Shown here piece by piece: positions 18,382 through 26,026 of a stretch of 55,115 nucleotides of DNA (its first letter is position 1; every line of letters starts with the position of its first letter). The stretch is from Acidimicrobiales bacterium. GTDB lineage: Bacteria; Actinomycetota; Acidimicrobiia; Acidimicrobiales; MedAcidi-G1. The DNA is taken from assembly GCA_022452035.1 (NCBI GenBank), contig JAKURV010000014.1:1-55115 (forward strand), read 5' to 3'. A program made the position numbers and the translations under genes. The notes beneath the pieces are model-generated. The model saw only the letters and a program-made list of their open reading frames with translations. It had not been told where the DNA came from and did not search any database.

Positions 18382-20241
18382 ATGAAGCGTTTGACAAGGG
18401 TGTTGGCGCTGACGCTGACGCTGACGATGGTTGCTGCTGGTTGTGGCAGCGACGACGACGATGCTGCCCCGGCTGCTCCGGCGACAACGGCTGCTCCTGC
18501 GACAACGGCTGCTCCTGCGACAACGGCTGCTCCTGCGACGACAGCAGCTCCGGCAACAACTGCTGCTCCGGAGCCGGAGGAGGTTTCGAGTGGTGCTGGT
18601 GAGGGCGGTACTGTGACGCTCCTTTACTGGCAGGCCGCATCCACCCTCAACCCGTATCTTTCGGGTGGTTGGAAGGACCGGGACGCTGGTTCGGTCATCC
18701 TCGAGCCGTTGGCCGAGTTTGACGACCAGGGCGTCCTCGTTCCTGCGCTTGCCACCGAGATCCCGACGGTTGCCAACGGCGGAGTCGCCGAAGACCTGAA
18801 GTCGATCACCTGGCAGCTCCTTGAGGGTGTTCTGTGGTCCGACGGAACGCCGCTCACCTCCGACGACGTGGTGTTCAGCTGGGAGTACTGCTCTCACCCG
18901 GACACCGGATGTGCCAATGCGGGTTCCTATGAAGGCGTGACCTCGGTGGAGGCTGTCGACGATCTCACCATCACGGTGAACTTCGCTGAGGCGACACCGT
19001 TCCCGTACGTCCCCTTCGTGTCGAACTCGTTGCCGGTCATCCAGCGGGCTCAGTTCGGTAACTGTGTGGGCGCGGCTTCGGCCGAGTGCACCGACCAGAA
19101 CTTTGCTCCGATCGGCACCGGTCCGTTCAAGATCGAGTCGTTCACCACGAACGACACCGCGGTATACGTGATCAACGAGAACTACCGCGGTGTTCCCGAG
19201 GGCGAGCCCTACTTCGGCAGGGTTGTCATCAAGGGCGGTGGCGACGCCCCGGCGACGGCCCGTTCGGTGCTGGAGCTCGGCGAGTCCGACTATGCCTGGA
19301 ACCTTCAGGTCGAGCCGGAGATCCTCGCTGCCATGGTTGCCGCTGGAAAGGGCACGGTCGTGTCGGCCTTCTCGACCATGGTCGAACGGATCATGGTGAA
19401 CCAGACCAACCCGGATCCGGCACTCGGCGACGATCGCAGCGAGTACATGGACGGTGGCAACCCGCACCCGTTCCTGACCGACCCGGTGGTAGGTCGTGCG
19501 CTGTCGATCGCCATCGACCGCCAGACCCTGGTTGATGTCGGCTACGGCGACGCCGGTCGTCCCACGTGCAACGTGTGGCCCGCTCCGCCAGCCCAGAACT
19601 CCACGGCCAACGACGAGTGCCTCACCCAGGACATCGACCTGGCCAACCAGTTGCTGGACGACGCCGGCTACGCCGACACTGATGGAGACGGCGTGCGCGA
19701 GTCGCCCGATGGGGTGCCGCTCAAGATCCTCTACCAGACGTCCACCAACACGGTGCGGCAGGCCACCCAGGAGCTGATCAAGCAGGACTGGGCCAAGATC
19801 GGTGTGGAGACCGAGCTTCGTAACATCGATGCCTCGGTGTTCTTCGGTGGTGACCCGGCCAGCCCGGACACCTACGGCAAGTTCTACGCCGACATCGAGA
19901 TGTACACGAACGGCGCGGCCGGCGTGGACTCACAGTCCTACATGGGGAGTTGGACAACCCCGAATATCAGCGGTAAGGACACCAACTGGCAGGGGAGCAA
20001 CGTCCAGCGCTTCCAGAGCGACGAATACGACGCACTGCACGCGGAGCTAACCCAGACCGCGGACATGGACCGTCGTAACGAAATCACGATTCAGCTCAAC
20101 GACCTGGTCGTGGGTAACTACTCGATCATCCCGCTGATCCACCGGGGCAGCGTCTCGGCGCATGCCAACTCGCTGACCGGGGTCAAGCTCAACCCGTGGG
20201 ATGCAGAGTTGTGGAACATCGGGGAGTGGGCACGTAACTAG
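18382..20241 (+). CDS. dppA: Peptide ABC transporter substrate-binding lipoprotein (family 5)
   Basis: Extracellular binding protein of the Dpp importer, 619 residues. ATG 18382 has GGAGGGG upstream and gives a lipoprotein signal: MKR, a hydrophobic stretch rich in Leu-Thr, and lipobox VAAGC with Cys21. A Ala/Pro/Thr linker of five APATTA-type units follows, then the family 5 fold from about residue 75 (VTLLYWQAASTLNPYL; LTSDDVVFSWEYC; GTGPFKIESF; TNTVRQATQELIKQDWAKIG). GC is visibly lower than in neighbours, as expected of a highly expressed gene. A strong hairpin follows it, before dppB. Confidence 0.95.
   Translation: MKRLTRVLALTLTLTMVAAGCGSDDDDAAPAAPATTAAPATTAAPATTAAPATTAAPATTAAPEPEEVSSGAGEGGTVTLLYWQAASTLNPYLSGGWKDRDAGSVILEPLAEFDDQGVLVPALATEIPTVANGGVAEDLKSITWQLLEGVLWSDGTPLTSDDVVFSWEYCSHPDTGCANAGSYEGVTSVEAVDDLTITVNFAEATPFPYVPFVSNSLPVIQRAQFGNCVGAASAECTDQNFAPIGTGPFKIESFTTNDTAVYVINENYRGVPEGEPYFGRVVIKGGGDAPATARSVLELGESDYAWNLQVEPEILAAMVAAGKGTVVSAFSTMVERIMVNQTNPDPALGDDRSEYMDGGNPHPFLTDPVVGRALSIAIDRQTLVDVGYGDAGRPTCNVWPAPPAQNSTANDECLTQDIDLANQLLDDAGYADTDGDGVRESPDGVPLKILYQTSTNTVRQATQELIKQDWAKIGVETELRNIDASVFFGGDPASPDTYGKFYADIEMYTNGAAGVDSQSYMGSWTTPNISGKDTNWQGSNVQRFQSDEYDALHAELTQTADMDRRNEITIQLNDLVVGNYSIIPLIHRGSVSAHANSLTGVKLNPWDAELWNIGEWARN
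18472..18561 (+). repeat. Five tandem 18-bp repeats encoding the lipoprotein linker
   Basis: Five consecutive 18-base units (first GCTGCTCCGGCGACAACG) each encode Ala-Ala-Pro-Ala-Thr-Thr. Copies two and three are identical; the fourth and fifth differ at third positions. They form the flexible spacer between the lipid anchor and the binding domain. In-frame copy-number change would only alter linker length. Confidence 0.9.
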
Positions 20242-20282
20242 TCAAGCCAACCTGAACTGATCCAAAGTCGTTCGACCGGAGA

Positions 20283-20309
20283 GCCTGGCGGCATGATGTG
20301 CCGCCAGGC
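20283..20309 (+). terminator. Perfect 10-bp hairpin between dppA and dppB
   Basis: GCCTGGCGGC (20283-20292), loop ATGATGT, GCCGCCAGGC (20300-20309). No T-run follows directly (TTCGTTTT comes 20 bases later). It probably acts as a partial terminator or 3' mRNA stabiliser, giving more lipoprotein than permease, a common arrangement in importer operons. A second GC-rich dyad (GGGCCC-GGCCG-GGGCCC region, 20344-20361) lies before dppB. Confidence 0.6.
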
Positions 20310-20393
20310 CCTCCGGCCGGTTCGTTTTCAATATCCCTTGAAAGGGGCCCGGCCGGGGCCCACCACCGATCCCGTCCGGGAAGGGAGGCGTAG

Positions 20394-21404
20394 GTGATCT
20401 GGTTCGCCGGTCGGCGGCTGATGGTCGCCGTGCCCACATTGGTGGCGATCAGCCTGGTCATCTTCACCATCCTTGACCTGGCGCCCGGAGATCCGACCTC
20501 GTCGCTTCCCCTCACCATCCCCGGTGATGTCCGGGAACAGATACGGGAGTCGATGGGGTTCAACGACCCATTCTTCATCCGGTGGATCCTCTGGGTGAAG
20601 CAGATGTTCATCAACGAGCCGCTCAGCATCATTGAGCAGGTTTTCAACATCCAGGTCGGCAGCGGTGATCGGACTCGGGTCCTCTCCTGGCAGTCAAGGG
20701 GGCCGGTGGTCGACACCATCATCGAGAGGCTCCCCCAGACCACCTGGGTGATGGGCCTGGCCTTCATCTTCGGCATCCTCATCGCCGTGCCGGTAGGGGT
20801 CATCTCGGCCTACCGGCAGTACTCGGTGTTCGACCAGGTCGGCACCTTCGTCTCGATGGTGGGCTACTCGGTTCCCACCTTCTTCACCGGCCTCCTGGCC
20901 ATCATCATCTTCAGCGTCAAGCTCGGGTGGTTCCCGTCCTACTACGACACCACCCTCGAGGTGACCGACTGGAATTCCTTCGTGGCCCAGATCCGACAGA
21001 TCGTCCTCCCGGTGGGAGTGCTCTCCATGTTCAACGCAGCGGCGTTGAGCCGGTTCACCCGATCGGCGATGCTGGACAACCTGTCGGCGGACTACGTGAG
21101 GACGGCCCGCTCCAAGGGCCTCCGCGAGAAGCGGGTTCTAGTCCGCCACGTCCTACGCAACAGCCTCATCCCGGTGGTGACCCTGATTGCTCTTCAGGTC
21201 CCGTTCGTCTTCGCAGGAGCGCTGATCACCGAGCAGATCTTCCGCATCAACGGGATCGGACAACTGATGATCAGTTCAATCCACGGCGGCGACGTCCCAA
21301 TGGTCCAGACGCTGAGCTTCCTGATTGCCGCCATCACGGTGTTCTTCAACCTCGTGGCGGACATCGTCTACGGGATCCTGGATCCCCGGATCCGATACGA
21401 GTGA
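20394..21404 (+). CDS. dppB: Peptide ABC transporter permease (DppB-like)
   Basis: Integral membrane subunit, 336 residues, six predicted membrane helices. The first helix starts at MVAVPTLVAISLVIFTILDL, followed by the family motif APGDPTSSLP, the periplasmic region, and the EAA loop YVRTARSKGLREKRVLVRHV that docks the ATPase. GTG 20394 has GGGAGG seven bases upstream. Its stop overlaps an in-frame GTG of dppC. Confidence 0.93.
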   Translation: MIWFAGRRLMVAVPTLVAISLVIFTILDLAPGDPTSSLPLTIPGDVREQIRESMGFNDPFFIRWILWVKQMFINEPLSIIEQVFNIQVGSGDRTRVLSWQSRGPVVDTIIERLPQTTWVMGLAFIFGILIAVPVGVISAYRQYSVFDQVGTFVSMVGYSVPTFFTGLLAIIIFSVKLGWFPSYYDTTLEVTDWNSFVAQIRQIVLPVGVLSMFNAAALSRFTRSAMLDNLSADYVRTARSKGLREKRVLVRHVLRNSLIPVVTLIALQVPFVFAGALITEQIFRINGIGQLMISSIHGGDVPMVQTLSFLIAAITVFFNLVADIVYGILDPRIRYE

Positions 21405-21418
21405 GACGAGGGATCCGC

Positions 21419-22360
21419 ATGGCGACCAACGACGGGACCATCGTGTCGGGTGATGTCACCCACCCACCCGAGGACTTCCATAAGCACCGTTCCCTGTGGG
21501 GGGACGTCTGGCGACAGTTCCGCCGACACAAGGGCGCACTCGCCGGGCTCTTCGTGCTCATCTTTGTGACCGTGGCCAGCTTCCTCGGGCCAATGCTGAT
21601 GCCCTACGACCCCATGCTGATCGACGTGAAGCTCCGGAACCTCGGGCCGTCCTTCAGCCACCCTCTGGGAACCGACAACCTCGGTCGCGACATGGTGGCG
21701 CGGTCCATGGTCGGTGGTCGCATCTCCTTGCTGGTCGCCATCACTGCGATGGCGCTCTCCGTCCTAGTAGGAGTCTCGGTGGGGATCCTGGCCGGCTACT
21801 TCCGGCGGCTGGACGGACCGCTCATGCGGATCACCGATACCTTCCTGGCGATACCCCAGCTGCCGGTGCTGATGGTTCTGATCATGCTGTTTCGCGAAAA
21901 GCTTCGCGAGGTCTTCGGACCGGAGGTAGGGATCTTCCTGCTGATCATGATCTCCATCGGCGCTCTTAGCTGGATGCAGGCCGCCCGGGTGGTACGCGGT
22001 GAAGTGCTGTCCATCAAGCAGCAAGAGTTCGTGGTTGCAGCGCACAGCATCGGGACACGTCAACGCAACGTCATCTTCCGCCACATTTTCCCGAACACGC
22101 TCAGCCCGGTCATGGTCGCAGCCGCACTGGGCATGGCCGTCGCCATCATCACGGAGTCGGCGCTGTCCTTCCTGGGGCTCGGGTTCCCGTCGGACTTCCC
22201 GACCTGGGGTCGGCTGCTCTACGACGGCAAGGACTTCATCCAGATCACCCCGATGCGTGTCGTGGGGCCAGGGACCCTCATCTCGCTAACGGTGATCAGC
22301 ATCAACTACATCGGCGATGGCCTGCGTGACGCCCTCGACCCGAAGGCCCGGCGCCGGTAA
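21419..22360 (+). CDS. dppC: Peptide ABC transporter permease (DppC-like)
   Basis: Second permease, 313 residues. The N-terminal OppC-type region (HRSLWGDVWRQFRRHKGALAG) leads into the first helix. LGTDNLGRDMVARSMVGGRI is the family signature, and the EAA loop is EFVVAAHSIGTRQRNVIFRH. ATG 21419 has a GAGGGAT ribosome site. GTG 21401, overlapping the dppB stop, is an in-frame alternative. Last gene of the importer operon; a hairpin follows. Confidence 0.93.
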   Translation: MATNDGTIVSGDVTHPPEDFHKHRSLWGDVWRQFRRHKGALAGLFVLIFVTVASFLGPMLMPYDPMLIDVKLRNLGPSFSHPLGTDNLGRDMVARSMVGGRISLLVAITAMALSVLVGVSVGILAGYFRRLDGPLMRITDTFLAIPQLPVLMVLIMLFREKLREVFGPEVGIFLLIMISIGALSWMQAARVVRGEVLSIKQQEFVVAAHSIGTRQRNVIFRHIFPNTLSPVMVAAALGMAVAIITESALSFLGLGFPSDFPTWGRLLYDGKDFIQITPMRVVGPGTLISLTVISINYIGDGLRDALDPKARRR

Positions 22361-22368
22361 CCGGACCA

Positions 22369-22388
22369 CCCACCCGCTGGTCGGTGGG
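22369..22388. terminator. Hairpin between the convergent dppC and mnhG ends
   Basis: CCCACC (22369-22374), 8-base loop, GGTGGG (22383-22388), directly after the dppC stop. It has no T-run. The position between two convergent operons makes termination likely. Nothing else recognisable lies in the 145-base gap. Confidence 0.45.
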
Positions 22389-22505
22389 CATCAACTTGTC
22401 GGGCCTCGCTCCCTGCCCTGTCCGCGGTACGTCGACTCTGACCGGCTCCCGCCCCGGTCTACGGAGATGGTTGACATGGGGTGACGTCATCGTGTCGGGC
22501 CTCCT

Positions 22506-22859
22506 CTAGTCCTCCGGGGGGCCGTTTCGCTGGTCGTCGGCCAACTCGTCGGACAGTGTGTGGTCCCACTGGCGGAGCCCCGTGTTGTGGGCCGCCTTGG
22601 CCAGGATGTGAGAGCCCACCGGAGTGGCCACCACGGCGAACAGCAGGGTAAGTGCGGCCTTGATGAGTGCGTCGGCCGTCCCTATGTGCACCACAGCGCC
22701 AGCCAGCATCCCAAATAGGCCCAACGTCGAGCACTTCGAGGAGGCGTGCAGCCGGTGGTAGGCGTCGGGCAGCCGGACCACCCCCCACGCCCCGATGAGT
22801 ATGAAGGACAGCCCCGATCCCAACAGGAACACGGTTACCACGTCGCGCACAGTGTCCAT
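22506..22859 (-). CDS. mnhG: Na+/H+ antiporter subunit G
   Basis: Small membrane subunit of the Mrp complex, 117 residues. Three membrane helices; the signature GAWGVVRLPDAYHRLHASSKCSTLG is typical of the PhaG/MnhG/YufB family (quoted in part: VVRLPDAYHRLHASSK). It starts directly beside the mnhF stop with no gap. Last gene of the seven-gene operon. Confidence 0.93.
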   Translation of the reverse strand: MDTVRDVVTVFLLGSGLSFILIGAWGVVRLPDAYHRLHASSKCSTLGLFGMLAGAVVHIGTADALIKAALTLLFAVVATPVGSHILAKAAHNTGLRQWDHTLSDELADDQRNGPPED

Positions 22860-23156
22860 CTACGAACCCGCCCGGTCGTCCGGAGGCTCGGTGCCCGAAC
22901 GGGTCGCGCCAATGAATTGAGCGAAGGCCAGCGTGGAGGCGAAGCCCACGATGGCCACCAGCAGGGCGATGTCCAGCGACAGGGACCGCTGCTGGTCGAC
23001 GGCTAGGAGGATGACCAGACCGACGACCTCCAGGGACAGGACGTCGGCGGCCAGGACCCGGTCGGCCACCTCGGGGCCCCGAACCATGCGAACCATGGCC
23101 ATGCCGATCCCGGCTACTAGGGCCACCACGCCCACCTGGACGACGATGCCTACCAC
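22860..23156 (-). CDS. mnhF: Na+/H+ antiporter subunit F
   Basis: 98 residues with three membrane helices and the family core MVRMVRGPEVADRVLAADVL, where the conserved Arg-Gly-Pro and Asp-Arg are seen. Subunit F contains a conserved Asp thought to be on an ion path. The start GTG overlaps the mnhE end by 7 bases; the stop abuts mnhG. Confidence 0.93.
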   Translation of the reverse strand: MVGIVVQVGVVALVAGIGMAMVRMVRGPEVADRVLAADVLSLEVVGLVILLAVDQQRSLSLDIALLVAIVGFASTLAFAQFIGATRSGTEPPDDRAGS

Positions 23157-23629
23157 GAGAACACCTCGCGTCGCAGCCGGTCTTCCAGCTTCCGAAGGCT
23201 ATCGATGGCCTTCGTCCGGTCTTCGGCGTACATGCAGTGCACATACAGCCAGCGTCCGTCATCGGATGCGTCCACAACCAGGGTCCCCGGGGTCAGGGTG
23301 ATGCAGTTGGCCAACACTGTCACCTGGAGGTCGTCCAGATCCTGGACCGGGTACCGGAGGATGCGCGGCGTCTGGTTGAAGCCCGGGGTCAGGATCTCCC
23401 GGGCGATCTGGAGGTTGGCCCGTACCAGGATGGCCAGGAAGTAGCCCGCGAACCGGACCATCCGCAGTAGACGCCGGCCGTGGTTGGGGCGGCCGAAGGC
23501 CAGGTCGGAGATCGATACGACTGCGAAGCCGACGGCCAGGCCGATCACGAACCCCGGCCAGCCGGGTCCCCCGGCCCACAGCGAGAAGAGTACGGCTACT
23601 AGGAAGTCGGCACCGAGGCGGAGGATCAT
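23150..23629 (-). CDS. mnhE: Na+/H+ antiporter subunit E
   Basis: 159 residues. Two or three N-terminal helices, then a cytoplasmic part with ITLTPGTLVVDASDDGRWLYVHCM, the MnhE signature (TPGT and HCM). The start overlaps the mnhD stop by ATGA, indicating coupled translation. Confidence 0.92.
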   Translation of the reverse strand: MILRLGADFLVAVLFSLWAGGPGWPGFVIGLAVGFAVVSISDLAFGRPNHGRRLLRMVRFAGYFLAILVRANLQIAREILTPGFNQTPRILRYPVQDLDDLQVTVLANCITLTPGTLVVDASDDGRWLYVHCMYAEDRTKAIDSLRKLEDRLRREVFSW

Positions 23630-25182
23630 CCGGTGGCACTCCCATTAGCCGCCGCGGCGATCCGTAGCGGGTTCACGGCCTCTATGTAGGCCGTGGGGTC
23701 GGTCAGCTGCTGGCCAGCGTGAAAAGCGATGTCGTAGATCGGCTCGGCGGCTAGGCCGATGAACACGGCGGTGGCTACCAGGATCCCGATCCCGGCGTGG
23801 GCACCCCGCAGGCTTTTGGCCCGCACGTTGGGGCGCCGGTCGGCGCCGAAGGGCGCCGGTTCAGTCCGCCAGAAGCCCAGGGTCCAGATCTTCAGCATGG
23901 ATAGCAGGGTCAGGGCACCGGTGGCCAGTGCGAGGGTCGACAGCCACCAGTGAACTGACCACCCCTCGCGGATGATGACCAGTTTGCCGAAGAACCCGCT
24001 CAGCGGGGGCAGCCCAACCAGGCTGAGGGCGGCTACGAGGAACGCGGTAGCCAGCCAGCGGTGGCGTCGGGCCAGCCCGCCGATCCCGTCCAGGTCGTCG
24101 GTGCCGGCGTGCTGTTCCATGACCCCGCAGCACAGGAACAGCGAGCTCTTCACCACCATGTGCTGGACCATGTAGTAGAGCGCCCCAGCCAGGCCGGCGA
24201 CCGTCATTAGCGACAGGCCGAACACCATGTACCCCACCTGGCTGATGACGTGGATGGCCAGGATGCGGCGCACCTGGTTCTGGGAGACAGCGCCGAGGAC
24301 TCCGAGGAACATGGTGAACCCGGCTGAGATGGCCAGCAGAGGAAGCACCACGTCGCGGGCCTCGCCTGCTGCGAACACCAGGGGGAAGGTCCGCAGCACG
24401 GCGTACACGCCGATCTTGGTCAGCAGGCCGCTAAACAGGGCGGCAATCGAGACCGGGAACGTGTGGTACGTGTCGGGCAACCAGAACCAGAGAGGGAAGA
24501 ACGCGCCCTTGAGGCCGAAGACGATGAGGAGAAGGACCGACAGGCCGGTGAAGCCGGTGGGCAGCGGGACCCCGGCTTCGGTCCGCTCGGCCACCATCCG
24601 GGCCAGGTCGGCGATGTTCAGCGTGCCCGTCATTCCGTAGACCAAGCCGGCAGTGATGACGAAGACTGTTGAGCCGACGAGGTTTAACAGGAGGTACTTG
24701 TAGGCCTGCGCCATCTGCTGGCGGGTGTGGCCGATGGACAGCAGCCCGTACGAGGCCATCAGCATGATCTCGAAGGCCACGAACAGGTTGAAGAGGTCAC
24801 CAGTCAGGAAACTCTGGTTGACGCCCATGAGCAGTAACTGGACCAGCGGGTGGAAGTATCGCCGCTCGATCTGCGGGTCGACTAGGGAGAAGCCGTGGAG
24901 GGAACAGCTGATGGCCACGATCAGGCCGGCGCACAGCAGCAGGCCGGACAGGCTGTCGAAGACCAGCGTGATGCCGAACGGCGCTCGCCAGGACCCCATC
25001 TGGGAGACCATCACCTCGCCGCCCCGGATGCGCACCAGCCACGTTAAGGCCAGGGCCAGCATGGCCAGTTGGCTGGTCAGCCCGAGTACCCGTTGGTGGA
25101 TTGGACGACCTATCAGGGCGACCGACACCACGGCGGCGGCCAGGGGAATCACCACCAGGAGGCCGAGCAGGTCGTTGGTCAT
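23626..25182 (-). CDS. mnhD: Na+/H+ antiporter subunit D (NuoN/NuoM-like)
   Basis: 518-residue membrane protein related to proton-pumping subunits of complex I. About 14 helices. Key features: GDLFNLFVAFEIMLMASYGLL with the conserved Glu of the TM5 pair, the lysine-bearing KGAFFPLWFWLPDTYHTFPVS and HMVVKSSLFLCCG, and GLPPLSGFFGK. With MnhA it forms the two antiporter-like channels of Mrp. Overlaps mnhC by ATGA. Confidence 0.95.
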   Translation of the reverse strand: MTNDLLGLLVVIPLAAAVVSVALIGRPIHQRVLGLTSQLAMLALALTWLVRIRGGEVMVSQMGSWRAPFGITLVFDSLSGLLLCAGLIVAISCSLHGFSLVDPQIERRYFHPLVQLLLMGVNQSFLTGDLFNLFVAFEIMLMASYGLLSIGHTRQQMAQAYKYLLLNLVGSTVFVITAGLVYGMTGTLNIADLARMVAERTEAGVPLPTGFTGLSVLLLIVFGLKGAFFPLWFWLPDTYHTFPVSIAALFSGLLTKIGVYAVLRTFPLVFAAGEARDVVLPLLAISAGFTMFLGVLGAVSQNQVRRILAIHVISQVGYMVFGLSLMTVAGLAGALYYMVQHMVVKSSLFLCCGVMEQHAGTDDLDGIGGLARRHRWLATAFLVAALSLVGLPPLSGFFGKLVIIREGWSVHWWLSTLALATGALTLLSMLKIWTLGFWRTEPAPFGADRRPNVRAKSLRGAHAGIGILVATAVFIGLAAEPIYDIAFHAGQQLTDPTAYIEAVNPLRIAAAANGSATG

Positions 25183-25556
25183 CGGTCGTCGCCCTCCACC
25201 CCGGGGGTGGAGCGACCCAGGGCGGCTAGCTCATCGACGTTCAGGGTGCCGGTCCGACGTGCCGTCACGATCAGCAGGGTCAGAAGGAAGCCCATCACGG
25301 CGAAGTTGATGACGATGGCCGTGAGGATCAGGGCCTGGGGGAGGGCGTCGACCAGGTCCGATGAGCCGATGATGGGTGGGTTCCGCAACCCCCCGCCGGG
25401 CAGCACCGGCGACCCGCTCATGGCGAGAATGGCCAGGTTGGCGCCGTGCCCGAGGAGGAACACGCCCATGGCCACCGACTTCAGCTCGCGGGACAGCATC
25501 AGGTAGATGCTCACCGTCACGAAGACGGCCACGCATACGGCGAGCACGGTGGTCAC
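25179..25556 (-). CDS. mnhC: Na+/H+ antiporter subunit C (NuoK-like)
   Basis: 125 residues, three helices, NuoK-like. Visible core: LMSRELKSVAMGVFLLGHGANLAIL and DALPQALILTAIVINFAVMGF, with the ALILTAIVI family signature. GTG start overlapping the mnhB stop. The C-terminal tail beyond residue 105 is polar and likely cytoplasmic. Confidence 0.94.
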   Translation of the reverse strand: MTTVLAVCVAVFVTVSIYLMLSRELKSVAMGVFLLGHGANLAILAMSGSPVLPGGGLRNPPIIGSSDLVDALPQALILTAIVINFAVMGFLLTLLIVTARRTGTLNVDELAALGRSTPGVEGDDR

Positions 25557-26026
25557 CGCTCCGCCTCCTCATCCAGCCGGCTGATCATCCCAATGGCCAC
25601 GCCGACCACCACCATCAGCACCCCCAGGTCGAAGGCCGTGGACGAGACAAGGTGCAGGTCGGCGTCGCCCAGGTGGACGGAGGTTGCGGTGGACCTCAGC
25701 ACCGGCTTGCCGGCCGCCAGGGGGAGGGCGGCCACGCCGACAGCCAGGCCCAGGCCGGCGAAGACCAGCCACCGGGGGTGGAGGGGCACCAGACGGTGGA
25801 AAGCCCGGTCCCCGTACGCCATCCGGTAGGTACACAGGCCCACAGAGGCCACCAGGCCGGCGATGAAGCCGCCGCCCGGTCCGTTGTGCCCCTTAAGGGC
25901 GGCGTAGACGGCGAACAGGAAGGTAAGGGGCAGGATCAGCCGGACCGCCGTACGCAGAATCACTGAGGACATGCCGCCGGTTGGTCCCCCGACCGGCCAT
26001 CGGGTCCGGCGCAGGAAGGGCCTCAC
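25553..26026 (-). CDS. mnhB: Na+/H+ antiporter subunit B
   Basis: Membrane subunit of about 157 residues with four helices and the signature ALKGHNGPGGGFIAGLV (GHN-x-PGGGF). The GTG at 26026 overlaps the mnhA stop (GTGA), fitting the coupling seen through the operon; ATG 25972 would give 139 residues, close to the usual ~140, and cannot be excluded. Confidence 0.92.
   Translation of the reverse strand: MRPFLRRTRWPVGGPTGGMSSVILRTAVRLILPLTFLFAVYAALKGHNGPGGGFIAGLVASVGLCTYRMAYGDRAFHRLVPLHPRWLVFAGLGLAVGVAALPLAAGKPVLRSTATSVHLGDADLHLVSSTAFDLGVLMVVVGVAIGMISRLDEEAER

Noticed and set aside
18232-18561. CRISPR-like array
   Set aside because: Repeats are contiguous without spacers; they are a heptamer tandem and a coding linker repeat. 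No cas genes are present.
20927-22360. Long ORF joining the dppB region to DppC
   Set aside because: The first ~160 codons are an out-of-frame reading of dppB. The DppC protein starts at 21419 (or 21401).
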